DNA of 64,000 bases. Source: Mycobacterium sp. 1554424.7 (lineage in GTDB: Bacteria; Actinomycetota; Actinomycetes; Mycobacteriales; Mycobacteriaceae). Positions 8,206-16,424 of the stretch are shown in pieces. The stretch is from assembly GCF_001665295.1 (NCBI RefSeq), contig NZ_LZSE01000097.1:120558-184557 (forward strand), in the 5' to 3' direction. A program made the position numbers and the translations under genes. Position 1 is the stretch's first letter. Each line of letters begins with the position of its first letter. The notes under the pieces are model-generated. The model made no database searches. It was given only the letters and a program-made list of their open reading frames with translations, and was not told where the DNA came from.

Positions 8206-8760
8206 GTTGCCGACGCCGAGGTTGGGCAGACCGGCCAGCAGGTCCTGCAACGTCTGCGCGGGAGTTAGCGCGGCGGCCGCCGCCGAGGCTCCCGAGTAAT
8301 AGCCGGACATCGCCGCCACGTCCTGGGCCCACATCTGCTCGTACTCGCCCTCAAGCTGAGCTATCGCGGGGGCATTCAGGCCGAACCAGTTCGACAACAC
8401 CATCTGCACCAACGAATTTCGGTTGAGGCCCACCACGGTCGGCTGCACGGTGGCGGCCTGCGCCGCCTCGAACGCGCTCACCACCGCGCGAGCCTGCCCG
8501 GCCGCCGCAGCCGCTTGGGTCGCCGCGTGGCTTAGCCACCCCGTGTACGGGACGGCCGCGGCCGCCATCGCCTGGGACGCCGCACCCTGCCATCCCTGAG
8601 CCGCCAGCCCCGAAGTCGCCGACGCGAATGACGACGCAGCGCTGCCCAATTCGGCAGCCAAATCTTCCCAGGCCGCAGCCGCTTCCAGCATCGGTGTCGA
8701 ACCGGCCCCAGCAAACATCAGTACAGAATTGACCTCCGGCGGCAACACCAAAAAGCTCAT
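7084..8760 (-). CDS. PPE family protein, MPTR subfamily
   Basis: A cell-surface or secreted PPE protein of 558 residues. The conserved PPE domain occupies about residues 1-180, with the signature Pro-Pro-Glu at 7-9 ([12 protein letters not shown]), the WxG-like turn GWQGAAS and the long helix ending [21 protein letters not shown]. From about residue 185 to the C-terminus it consists of degenerate NxGxGN/FGxGNxG pentapeptide repeats, the MPTR pattern. A GGAAGG ribosome site precedes the ATG. Such proteins are exported by type VII secretion (ESX-5 in slow growers), usually with a PE partner; no PE gene lies next to it here. The subfamily supports a slow-growing Mycobacterium. Confidence 0.95.
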   Translation of the reverse strand: MSFLVLPPEVNSVLMFAGAGSTPMLEAAAAWEDLAAELGSAASSFASATSGLAAQGWQGAASQAMAAAAVPYTGWLSHAATQAAAAAGQARAVVSAFEAAQAATVQPTVVGLNRNSLVQMVLSNWFGLNAPAIAQLEGEYEQMWAQDVAAMSGYYSGASAAAAALTPAQTLQDLLAGLPNLGVGNKGNANVGNGNTGSGNVGNGNTGGSNLGGGNIGNQNDGSGNNGSSNFGAGNAGFGNIGLGNTGGTPTTGQNVGMGNTGNNNYGFGNNGNGNYGGGNNGSGNVGAGNTGNDNIGFGLSGNNEIGIGNTYFDRATNQFHFGGLNSGSGNIGFGNSGTDNIGFFNSGSGNVGIFNTGSNALVPGALNNFGIGNSGIGNFGFGNSGAVNTGIGNAGEFNTGFGNSGQYDTGAGNTGSADTGFGNSGGFNTGNGNSGDTNTGFWNSGSVNTGFGSSTDTGLANSGFNNTGTGDSGFFNTGPAMSGFGNTATGGLENGVVSGFFNRATGGSDIDGATSGFFNIGVTAPIASFPSGAFSGANSGLFNIGTGIAGLFNLARL

Positions 8761-8881
8761 CCCCGTGCCTTCCTAGCCGTCGCGCCGCCGCGAGCGATTG
8801 CTCGCTTCGCCGACGCCGCGTTGGATCACATCGCTGTCGAATGTGCGCTGGCGGGAAGGCCCCGCGGATCGGGAATTTTCC

Positions 8882-11503
8882 CTATATTTGCGGGGCTTCG
8901 GATTCGGCGTTTCGCGCGCGGGCCGCAGCCTGAGTGCGGTTGTCGACACCAAGTTTGGTCAGGATCGCGGCGACATGATGGCCGACGGTCTTGGGGCTGA
9001 TGGACAGCTTGGTGGCCACCTCGGCGTCGCTGTGCCCGGCGGCGATCAACGTGAGTACTTCCCGTTGCCGCCGGGTCAGCCCGTCCGGGTCGGACACCGT
9101 CCCCGCCCCCCTGCCGCGGCGGGCATCACCGCGCAGCGTTGCCAGGCGCTGTTGGGCACGGCGGGCCGCCGCTCGGGCGCCGAGCCGGCGAAACGTGGCC
9201 AGCGCCGACTCCGCCGCGGCGATGTCGCCGCCGAGCTGGGCGATGGCCGCATCGTAAAGGCAGCCGCGGTCGTTCCACGCCGCCGCGGCCGACCGCCAGT
9301 CGCCGCCAAGCTCTAGCTGGAACGGGGTGAATGGGTCACCGGCGGCAACCTGCTCGGGTGGGCCATCGGGAAGTCGGGCCCATCGACGCAGCTGCCAGAT
9401 CAGCCAGGGATTCCGGTCGACGCCCATCTTGAGCAGTGCGCTCTGCGCCACGCCGCGCGCGGCGTCGTCGTCGCCGGCCAGCCAGGCGGCCTCGGCGCGT
9501 GCGGCCCAGACCGGGAAGAACCGCTGCTGGTTCAGCTCCGAGCTGGCTTCGATGTCATCGAGGAGCGCGGCGACGGGTTGTCCGCCGCGGCGGGCGTTGA
9601 CGAGTGCCAGCACCAGTCGCGCCGCGATCAGGGTTACCCGAGTCAGCCCGGGGCGACTGAGCATGTCCTCGGCGATTGCACTGGCGCGAGTCCACTGGCC
9701 GCGGTGCAGGCAGGCCTGCGCCTCGGCGCTGGCCGCGATGCCCTCGAAGAGATAGATCCCCCGATCACGGCAGTAACCGACGGCGCCGGCGACGTAGCGA
9801 TCCGCCCGGTCGGGGTCGTAGTGCATCGCCGCGATGTAGCCGTTCACCGCGCCGAAGAACGCGGCGGTCTCGCCGCGGGCGTCGGCAGCCATCGCGTCGT
9901 GCCAGACCTCCTCCAGGGCTTCCCACCCCGAGTCGGTGCGCACCACGGTGGCCAGCGTCGTGTAGCCACGCGCGCGGACCACCACCGCGTCGTCGCCGAG
10001 CTGCGTGCCGACCGCGATCGCCCGGTCCGCGTAATCGGCACAGGCAGGGTCGAAATTCCACAGCCCCTGCTCGGCCATGTTCACCAGCGACCAGGCCAGC
10101 TGCGGACACGGGTCGGCGCCCTCCACCAGGCGTAAGGAAGCCCGCGCCGCGTCGGCGGATTCGCTGACACGGCCCAGCCCCCACAGCCCGTGCGAGAGCC
10201 AGCGCCAGTCGTCGCCCTCGCCCAAGTGGTCGCCCATCGCGTGGCGAAGCGTGATCGCCTCGCGCCAGGACGAGACCGCTTCCTCGCCGCGCCCGCACAG
10301 GTAGCAGGCCACCGCGTGTTGCTCGAGCCACTGGACCCGTTGCTCGGTCGGCCCAGCCGCGGCGCGCCGCAGCGCGAGCGCGAACAAGTCGGCGGCCTGT
10401 TGATGGGCTCCCAGGGACGCGGCCCGTTCGGCCCCGGCCACCCCATAGCGGATCACGGAGTCGGCGTCGTCGACGTGGTCTGCGTGAAACGCCAACGCCG
10501 CGAACGTGTTCGGATCGATCGGCGGTTCGGCGAGCGCGGCCAGCGCCCGGGCGTGCAGGGACTTGCGCTCATGGTCGGCGATCTGCTCGAGCGTCGCGCG
10601 CCGGGCCAGCTCGTGGCGAAACCCGATCGCGTCCCACTCGGTGCGCAGCACTCCGGCGTCCAGGCATTCGGCAAGCCCCGCGCTTGCGGCCGGGCACGCC
10701 TTGTCCAGCAGCGTCGGATGCACCCGAGGCCCGCAGACGGCCACCGCATGCGCGGTGTCGCGCGCGGCCGCCGACAGCCGCCCCAACCGGCCACACACGG
10801 CTTCGGTCACCGTGCGGGGCAACGCATTCCGCTGCAGGGCTGTCGGACCGGCTGCCAGGACTTCCGTGGCATAGAACGGATTTCCGCCGGTCAATTGGTG
10901 CAATTGATCCGCGTTGACGCCGCTGCCCGCGGCCAGCGCCGCGACCGCGTCGCGGCTCAGCGGCTCCAATCCGACCCGGCTGACCGCGGCGCACGTCGCG
11001 ATGTCCCCGAGCGCCACCGATAGCGGGTGCTGCCGGTCAATCTGGTCGTCGCGATACGACACCACCAGCAGCAGCGGCAGCGATTCGATACGCCGGGCCA
11101 GGAAACGCAAGAGATCGAGGGTCGCTCCGTCGGCCCAGTGGGCATCCTCGATCACCCACACCCAGTGCCGGCCGTCACGCAACACCGTCAACAGCCGCCG
11201 GTACAGGGCCCCGGTGTCACCGGATTCGATCGCCGCGTCCAGCGCGCGGGCCGCCGCGGGACCCACCCCGGCCAGCGCGTCCAGCAGCGGACCCAACGGC
11301 CGCGGCGCGGCCAGCGGATCGCACCACCCGCGCAGCACGTGCATCCCGCCATCGAGCGCGGACGTGAACCGGGTGACCACCGCGGTCTTGCCCACACCGG
11401 CTTCCCCGCGCAGCAACACCGCCTGGCCCCTGCCGCGCCGCGCGGCCCGCGTCAGCGAGGCCAGCTTGGCGAGGACGGCCTCGCGTTCCAGCAAGCGCTC
11501 CAC
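8882..11503 (-). CDS. Large ATPase-LuxR transcriptional regulator (MalT/LAL type)
   Basis: An 873-residue signal-transducing activator. The N-terminus has a STAND/AAA-like ATPase with Walker A GEAGVGKT (33-40) and a Walker B-like stretch WVWVIEDAHW near 118-127. The middle is a long Ala/Leu/Arg-rich helical region that probably folds as TPR-like repeats. The C-terminus is a LuxR helix-turn-helix (LTRRQREVLTLIAAGHSDAE, ending with TVGHHVAAILTKLGV). The start is GTG 11503. It lies between lpqC (59-base gap) and PPE (121-base gap) on the same strand, so a shared transcript is possible. The inducer is unknown. It resembles the second large LuxR protein at 13355-16267 in architecture. Confidence 0.88.
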   Translation of the reverse strand: MERLLEREAVLAKLASLTRAARRGRGQAVLLRGEAGVGKTAVVTRFTSALDGGMHVLRGWCDPLAAPRPLGPLLDALAGVGPAAARALDAAIESGDTGALYRRLLTVLRDGRHWVWVIEDAHWADGATLDLLRFLARRIESLPLLLVVSYRDDQIDRQHPLSVALGDIATCAAVSRVGLEPLSRDAVAALAAGSGVNADQLHQLTGGNPFYATEVLAAGPTALQRNALPRTVTEAVCGRLGRLSAAARDTAHAVAVCGPRVHPTLLDKACPAASAGLAECLDAGVLRTEWDAIGFRHELARRATLEQIADHERKSLHARALAALAEPPIDPNTFAALAFHADHVDDADSVIRYGVAGAERAASLGAHQQAADLFALALRRAAAGPTEQRVQWLEQHAVACYLCGRGEEAVSSWREAITLRHAMGDHLGEGDDWRWLSHGLWGLGRVSESADAARASLRLVEGADPCPQLAWSLVNMAEQGLWNFDPACADYADRAIAVGTQLGDDAVVVRARGYTTLATVVRTDSGWEALEEVWHDAMAADARGETAAFFGAVNGYIAAMHYDPDRADRYVAGAVGYCRDRGIYLFEGIAASAEAQACLHRGQWTRASAIAEDMLSRPGLTRVTLIAARLVLALVNARRGGQPVAALLDDIEASSELNQQRFFPVWAARAEAAWLAGDDDAARGVAQSALLKMGVDRNPWLIWQLRRWARLPDGPPEQVAAGDPFTPFQLELGGDWRSAAAAWNDRGCLYDAAIAQLGGDIAAAESALATFRRLGARAAARRAQQRLATLRGDARRGRGAGTVSDPDGLTRRQREVLTLIAAGHSDAEVATKLSISPKTVGHHVAAILTKLGVDNRTQAAARARNAESEAPQI

Positions 11504-11562
11504 CAGAAAAGTAAACCGGCGAGCGTCGAGAAGTTCAGCGAAAAACGCGAGAATCGCGCGAT

Positions 11563-12504
11563 CTAGTGAGCGTTCGCGGCGAAAAAGCGCCAGATGGTGT
11601 CGGTGGCGTTAAGGGCCGCCGACGGTTCGGGAATCCCCGCGAGTTCCGCGAGCGGGCTGGGCTGGCCGCCGGGCCATTGGTGGCCGGCGCCCGCCACGGA
11701 GATCAACTCGACGGTGCGCCCGTCCGGGCATCCGGCCGTTTGGGTGGTCACGCTGCCGGCGGTGGTCGAGGTAGGGGGTCCGCACCCGTCGATGGACCGC
11801 CACGTGGCGTTGACAGACTCCACCGAGGGGCCGTCGACGCGCGGATTGCCGTTGATGGCAAAGGCTTTCCCGGGTCCGCCGTTGTAGGGAACCCGGTCGT
11901 CGGCGGTGCCGTGAATCTGCAGCACGGATGTGGCTCGGGCTCGGGAGCAGTCCGTCAGCAGCGTGCCGGCGACGGGGGCGATCGCGGCGAAGGTGTCGGT
12001 CTGGCAGCCAAGACGAAGCGCCATCATCGCCCCGTTCGACATGCCGGTGGCATAGACGCGCGCGCGATCGATGGGGATCTCCTGCTCGATGGCCCCCACC
12101 ATCGCGGTGAGGAAACCGACGTCGTCGGTGTTGGCGCGTTGCGGTTCACCGCAGCATGTCCCGGCGTTCCAGGCCCGGTTGAGGCCGTCGGGGTAGGCAA
12201 CCAGGAAATGCCCGTTGTCCGCCTCGGCGTCCCAGTTGTAGGACCGCTCGGCCTGCGCGCCGTTGCCAAAGCCGCCGTGCAGCATCACCACCAGCGGCGC
12301 CGCGTCGGGCAACCGCTGCGGGCGGTACAGGTGAAAGGTCCTGCTGACACCGCCGGATTCGATGGTTTGGGTGGACGGCCCCACCGGAACCTGTTGGGAG
12401 CCAGGTGTTCCCAACGCGTGCCCGCCGCCGACGCACCCGCCGAGCACCACGACCAAGATCGAAGCGAGGCAAACACCACAGCCCCGAGCGCACAGCGATC
12501 GCAT
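11563..12504 (-). CDS. lpqC: Lipoprotein esterase LpqC (PHB-depolymerase/feruloyl-esterase-like)
   Basis: A 313-residue secreted lipoprotein esterase. The signal peptide ends in the lipobox VVVLGGC with Cys24 as the lipidated residue, so it should be anchored on the outer face of the membrane. The alpha/beta hydrolase body shows MLHGGFGNG (oxyanion), the nucleophile elbow TGMSNGAM with Ser156, and a C-terminal GAGHQWPGG carrying the catalytic His. This matches the esterase_phb/LpqC family. Upstream of a large LuxR regulator on the same strand and divergent from a MarR regulator; a perfect palindrome between them suggests MarR control. Confidence 0.88.
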   Translation of the reverse strand: MRSLCARGCGVCLASILVVVLGGCVGGGHALGTPGSQQVPVGPSTQTIESGGVSRTFHLYRPQRLPDAAPLVVMLHGGFGNGAQAERSYNWDAEADNGHFLVAYPDGLNRAWNAGTCCGEPQRANTDDVGFLTAMVGAIEQEIPIDRARVYATGMSNGAMMALRLGCQTDTFAAIAPVAGTLLTDCSRARATSVLQIHGTADDRVPYNGGPGKAFAINGNPRVDGPSVESVNATWRSIDGCGPPTSTTAGSVTTQTAGCPDGRTVELISVAGAGHQWPGGQPSPLAELAGIPEPSAALNATDTIWRFFAANAH

Positions 12505-12531
12505 GGATTGATCGTGGCAGCCGCCGACCGA

Positions 12532-12552
12532 TTTGACAAGTAGCTTGTCAAA
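12532..12552. promoter_or_regulatory. MarR operator between lpqC and marR genes
   Basis: A perfect palindrome: TTTGACAAG (12532-12540), centre TAG, CTTGTCAAA (12544-12552). It sits between the divergent starts at 12504 and 12579. A 9-bp-arm, AT-flanked palindrome of about 20 bases is the classic MarR site geometry, so it is the likely site through which the adjacent MarR controls lpqC and itself. Confidence 0.7.
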
Positions 12553-12578
12553 GTTGCCTCGGGTGGCACACTCATCCC

Positions 12579-13037
12579 ATGCGACGCGTTGCGGATGCCG
12601 ACTGGACGCCCACCGTGCCCGCGCTGGTGAACCTGGTGGCGGCCTCGGGCGCGCCCCGCTTGCGGGCGGCCTTCGCCGCGGCCGGCCTCGACGGGATCCG
12701 CCCGGCGCAAGCGGTTGCGCTGGTGCCGCTGGCGGCCGGCGGCCTGCACGCGTCGGATCTTGCCGACCGGCTCAACGTGAGCCGCCAGGCGGTCGCCCAG
12801 GGGATAGCCGGCCTGGAGCGGCACGGCTATGTCACCCGAGTCGCCGATCCGGTCGACGCCCGGGCGCGGATCATCGAGCTGACGCCACGCGGTCGCCAAG
12901 CGCTGCGCGTGATGCGTTCCAACGCAATCACTTTGGAGAAGCGGTGGGAGCAGCTTCTGGGTCCGAAGCGATTGGGCGAATTGCGCGAAACCTTGCAGGT
13001 ATTGCTCTCCAGCGAGGCGGACGCGGCGCGCGATTGA
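12579..13037 (+). CDS. MarR family transcriptional regulator
   Basis: A 152-residue winged-helix regulator. The recognition part LHASDLADRLNVSRQAVAQG (about 52-71) is followed by the wing with the typical DPVDARARIIELTPRG segment and a C-terminal dimerisation helix. The start is ATG 12579. It is divergent from lpqC and 41 bases upstream of the DUF4242 gene, with which it may be co-transcribed. The ligand is unknown. Confidence 0.9.
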   Translation: MRRVADADWTPTVPALVNLVAASGAPRLRAAFAAAGLDGIRPAQAVALVPLAAGGLHASDLADRLNVSRQAVAQGIAGLERHGYVTRVADPVDARARIIELTPRGRQALRVMRSNAITLEKRWEQLLGPKRLGELRETLQVLLSSEADAARD

Positions 13038-13078
13038 CACGGCGTAGGTTCGACCCAACACAATGACAGGAGTCCGCC

Positions 13079-13348
13079 GTGCCCATCTTCATGGTCGAGC
13101 GCAACTTTGCCGAGGAAATGGAACCGAGCTTCGAGGTCGCCGACGGCATCAACCGGATCAACGATCATGAGGGCGTTCGCTGGATGTACTCGTTCCTGTC
13201 GGCGGACAAGCGCAAGACCTACTGCCTGTACGAGGCGCCGTCACCCGAGGCCATCAGGACCGCGGCCGCGCGGGCCGGCCTGCCCGCCGATGTCATCGTC
13301 GAGGTGCGCGATCGCATGATGCCCGACGGTGGGCTCTCCGATATCTGA
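13079..13348 (+). CDS. DUF4242 (SCO4226-like) small protein
   Basis: An 89-residue protein of the DUF4242 family. Its ferredoxin-like fold was described as nickel-binding for the Streptomyces member SCO4226; function here is unproven. It begins MPIFMVERNF and carries the family segment WMYSFLSADKRKTYCLYEAP. The start is GTG 13079 after an AGGAGT ribosome site. It follows the MarR gene and is convergent with the large LuxR gene, whose stop is 6 bases away. Confidence 0.8.
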   Translation: MPIFMVERNFAEEMEPSFEVADGINRINDHEGVRWMYSFLSADKRKTYCLYEAPSPEAIRTAAARAGLPADVIVEVRDRMMPDGGLSDI

Positions 13349-13354
13349 GGGCGT

Positions 13355-16267
13355 TCAACCGAGCAGTTCGTGATCGGCGGCGTACATGGCCGCCTGGGTG
13401 CGGTTCGCGGCGCCCGTTTTGACCAGGATGTTGCGCACGTGGTTGGCGGCCGTGTTGGTGCTGATGTAGAGGCGTTCGCCGATCGCCCGGTTGCTCAGCC
13501 CCTCTGCGAGCAACCGCAGCACCTCCACCTCCCGGTCCGTCAGACCGTCCGGACCGGTCGTCAACACCGAATCCACCAACTCCACGACGCGGTTCTGGCC
13601 GATCGAGCTGGCGATCGCGCGCGCCTCGTCGGCCAGCTGGCGGGCCTCCTCGGTGCGCCCGAGCGACGCAGCGAACAGCGCCTGCCGGGCCAGCGTCTCG
13701 CCGACGTGAACCACCGAGCCCATGCGGCGGTCCATCTCCAGCGCCGCCGCGAAATGCCGCTCGGCCGCGGCGGTGTCGCCGTCGAGCGCCGCGATCCGGC
13801 CGAGGTATCGATCGGCACTGCCGAACAGGGCGACGAATTGACCGGCGACCAGGTTCTTGCCGGCATACCGCGATATGTACGGGCGCAGCGAATGCAGCGC
13901 CTCGCGGTTGCCCAGATCCAACGCCGCCTCGACCATGAACACCAGCTCCATCGGCCACTGCGCCTCGTCGGTGCGGTCGCCGAGTTTGCGGTTGAGCAGA
14001 TGATTGAGGGCGCGGGTCATGCCCGCTTCGCAGCTGAGCTCGGTGTACAACGCAAGCAGGCCGGGCACCCAACGCCCGGCGAACGTCTCGGTGCCGTCGA
14101 TGAACCCGGAGAATCTCTTCAGGTCCCCGGTCTCGCGGCGGATCATGAACATCTGGACGCCGTTCGAACCCGCGGTGTCGTCCGCGTCGAACAAATCGCC
14201 TGCGCGCAAAGCGATGTCGGCCCACCGCTCGGCGCCGGCGAAGTCGCCGCGCAGGTAGGCCAGCGCCTGCTCGACGCAGGCACCGACGAAGCCGAAGACC
14301 GGTTGTCCGCACGCCTGGCCCGCCCGCCGCATGTCCGCGGTCGACGCGGCCAGGTCGTCGGGCCGGCCGGCCAGGTAGCTGACCATGGCGCGAAAGTGCG
14401 CGGCCGCCCCCAGCACCTCGTAGTCTCGGCGCTGCAGCGCCATCAGCGATACCTCGGCCGACCGCTCCGCCTGGACTTCACACATCTCCGGGGTGAGCCC
14501 CTGCCACAAGCTCGTCTTGAGCGTGTGCATCAGCACCGTCTCATCACCGGTCGCCCGCGCGCGGTCGATCGCGTTGTTGCCCACCTCGCGCGCCCGCGCC
14601 GCCTCACCGGCAAAGGCCAGCGCTCGCCCGAAACTGCCGAGCGCCTGCAGATAGCGGGAGTCGTCGCTGTTCAATCCGCAGGATTCCAGCGCCGACGCCA
14701 GCAGGTCGGCCGCCTTCGAGTCCGATTGTCCCCGGCGCCAATTCGCTTCCTCGTAGCCGACGGCCGCGCCCAGCCGGATCAGCGGATCGTCCATCGCGCT
14801 GAGGCGTTCATAGATTGCCCGCGACCGCGCGAAATCGCCGGCGCGCACGTGGTTGGCCGCCGCATCGAGGTCCAGCCGCGCCCGATCGGTGCGGCTCATC
14901 TCCGGCAGCGACGCCGCTCGCTCGAACCATCTCGCGGCGTCCTCGTAGGCCAGGCTCTGTTCGGCCATCCGGGCCGCCTGGTGCGCGTAGCGCAGCGCCT
15001 GCTCGTGGTAACCGAGCACGTGGGCCCGCAGGTAGTGGTTCGCCAGCCGAGGAATGACGGACGGGTCCGCCCGGCCCTCGAGCGCTTCGGCGGCCCGCGC
15101 GTGCATGATCCGCAGCCGTGACGCCGCCATGCCGCCGGTGACGGCCTCGCGGGTGAGCGCGTGCACGAACGCGAACTCGCCGTCGGAGTCGCGAACCGGC
15201 CGGATCAGCCCGACGCCTTCGGCCGAATCGACCGCCGCCAGCGTCGCGGCGAGATCGGTTTCGCTGGCGGCGATGAGCGCGGGCAGGTCGAACGTTTCGC
15301 CCAGCACCGCCGCCTGCTCGACGACGACACGGACACCGGCACCCAGTCCGCTGAGGCGGCGGGCGATGGCGTCGCCGATCGATGCCGGGACGGTCTGCTG
15401 CAAGCCCAGCGTGGCCAGCCCGCCGCGGACCTCGAGGTCGCTGACCAGTTCGGTCAGGAAGAACGGATTGCCGCCGGTCTTGTCGCGCAGCAAGGCGGCG
15501 GCGGTGCGCGCCGACGCGGGAGCGAGCTGCTGGGTTCGCCCCACGAACTCCGCGATCGCCTCGGTGTCCAGCCCTGCGAGATCCAGGCGGCGCACCCCCT
15601 CGAAGCGGTGCAGTTCGGCCAGCCGGGTGGTCAACTCGTCGGAGCGGTCCGGTTCGGTCGACCGGAACGTGGCGACGACCAGCAACCGGACATCGGCGCA
15701 ACCGATCACGACGCGTTCGAGCATCACCAGGGTGGGCAGCTGCGCCCAATGCAGGTCGTCGAGGATCAGCGCGATCGGCCGCTCGATGGCCAGGCGCCGC
15801 AGGAACCCGGTCAGGGCGTCGAAAAGCGCCTGCCTGGGCGCCCCGACCTCGTCCGTCGGCCCGAGATCGGGCAAATGGCGATCGACCTGGGTTGTCAGCC
15901 GCCGCAGCTGCGCTCCCGCGTCGGCCAAGGTGTCCGCCATCGAGCCCGGCGGTGTGGCGACCAGCAGCCGGTCCAGCGCTTCGGCGAACGGCGCGTACGG
16001 CACGTCCGCGTCGGCCGTCGAGCTGCCGACCAGCACCGCGACGCCGTGGTCGGCCAGTGTCCCGGCCACCTCGGCGGCCAGGCGCGTCTTGCCCGCCCCG
16101 GGTTCCCCGCCGATGAACACCGCCTGCCGGTTGCCGCTCTCGACGCGCTCCCAGGCCTGTTCGAACGCGGCAAGCTCCGCGGCGCGGCCGACGAGCGGGC
16201 CGCGGCGACGCGCCAGCAGTTCCGCCGGAAGCGGTGGTGGCACCCACTGGGCCGCGGGATCAGCCAT
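13355..16267 (-). CDS. Large ATPase-LuxR transcriptional regulator (AAA_16/LAL type)
   Basis: A 970-residue regulator with an AAA_16-type ATPase: Walker A GGEPGAGKT (53-61) preceded by RRGPLVGRAAEL, and Walker B-like ALILDDLHWAQ near 165-175. A long TPR-like helical region follows, then a C-terminal LuxR helix-turn-helix (LTDREVEVLRLLAEGLSNRA, then NTAANHVRNILVKTG). The start is ATG 16267. It is divergent from the flavoprotein oxidase, with an inverted repeat at 16300-16321 between them. The signal is unknown. Together with the protein at 8882-11503 it brackets lpqC, MarR and DUF4242. Confidence 0.88.
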   Translation of the reverse strand: MADPAAQWVPPPLPAELLARRRGPLVGRAAELAAFEQAWERVESGNRQAVFIGGEPGAGKTRLAAEVAGTLADHGVAVLVGSSTADADVPYAPFAEALDRLLVATPPGSMADTLADAGAQLRRLTTQVDRHLPDLGPTDEVGAPRQALFDALTGFLRRLAIERPIALILDDLHWAQLPTLVMLERVVIGCADVRLLVVATFRSTEPDRSDELTTRLAELHRFEGVRRLDLAGLDTEAIAEFVGRTQQLAPASARTAAALLRDKTGGNPFFLTELVSDLEVRGGLATLGLQQTVPASIGDAIARRLSGLGAGVRVVVEQAAVLGETFDLPALIAASETDLAATLAAVDSAEGVGLIRPVRDSDGEFAFVHALTREAVTGGMAASRLRIMHARAAEALEGRADPSVIPRLANHYLRAHVLGYHEQALRYAHQAARMAEQSLAYEDAARWFERAASLPEMSRTDRARLDLDAAANHVRAGDFARSRAIYERLSAMDDPLIRLGAAVGYEEANWRRGQSDSKAADLLASALESCGLNSDDSRYLQALGSFGRALAFAGEAARAREVGNNAIDRARATGDETVLMHTLKTSLWQGLTPEMCEVQAERSAEVSLMALQRRDYEVLGAAAHFRAMVSYLAGRPDDLAASTADMRRAGQACGQPVFGFVGACVEQALAYLRGDFAGAERWADIALRAGDLFDADDTAGSNGVQMFMIRRETGDLKRFSGFIDGTETFAGRWVPGLLALYTELSCEAGMTRALNHLLNRKLGDRTDEAQWPMELVFMVEAALDLGNREALHSLRPYISRYAGKNLVAGQFVALFGSADRYLGRIAALDGDTAAAERHFAAALEMDRRMGSVVHVGETLARQALFAASLGRTEEARQLADEARAIASSIGQNRVVELVDSVLTTGPDGLTDREVEVLRLLAEGLSNRAIGERLYISTNTAANHVRNILVKTGAANRTQAAMYAADHELLG

Positions 16268-16299
16268 GGAATCAAGGTAACCGCGCCGATTTGGCCGGT

Positions 16300-16321
16300 C
16301 GATAGTCAGAACTAACTATCG
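16300..16321. promoter_or_regulatory. Inverted repeat between LuxR regulator and flavoprotein genes
   Basis: CGATAGT (16300-16306) and ACTATCG (16315-16321) are perfect 7-base arms around an 8-base spacer. The site begins 32 bases upstream of the LuxR ATG and lies about 100 bases before the flavoprotein start. It is a plausible dimeric operator; the LuxR protein itself is one candidate binder. Confidence 0.4.
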
Positions 16322-16424
16322 TTGGATGCCTGGGAAATGCCTCGTTGTGGTCATGACACACGGCCTCGCCGCCTCGTAGCGTCGCGGCATCAGACCTGAG
16401 AAGCAACCAGAGGAGGTGCGGGCA

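Noticed and set aside
13370-15121. 583-codon open frame on the plus strand
   Set aside because: It is antisense to the large LuxR regulator, Arg/Gly/Gln-rich, and has no domain. The GC-rich third codon positions of the real gene leave such long shadows.
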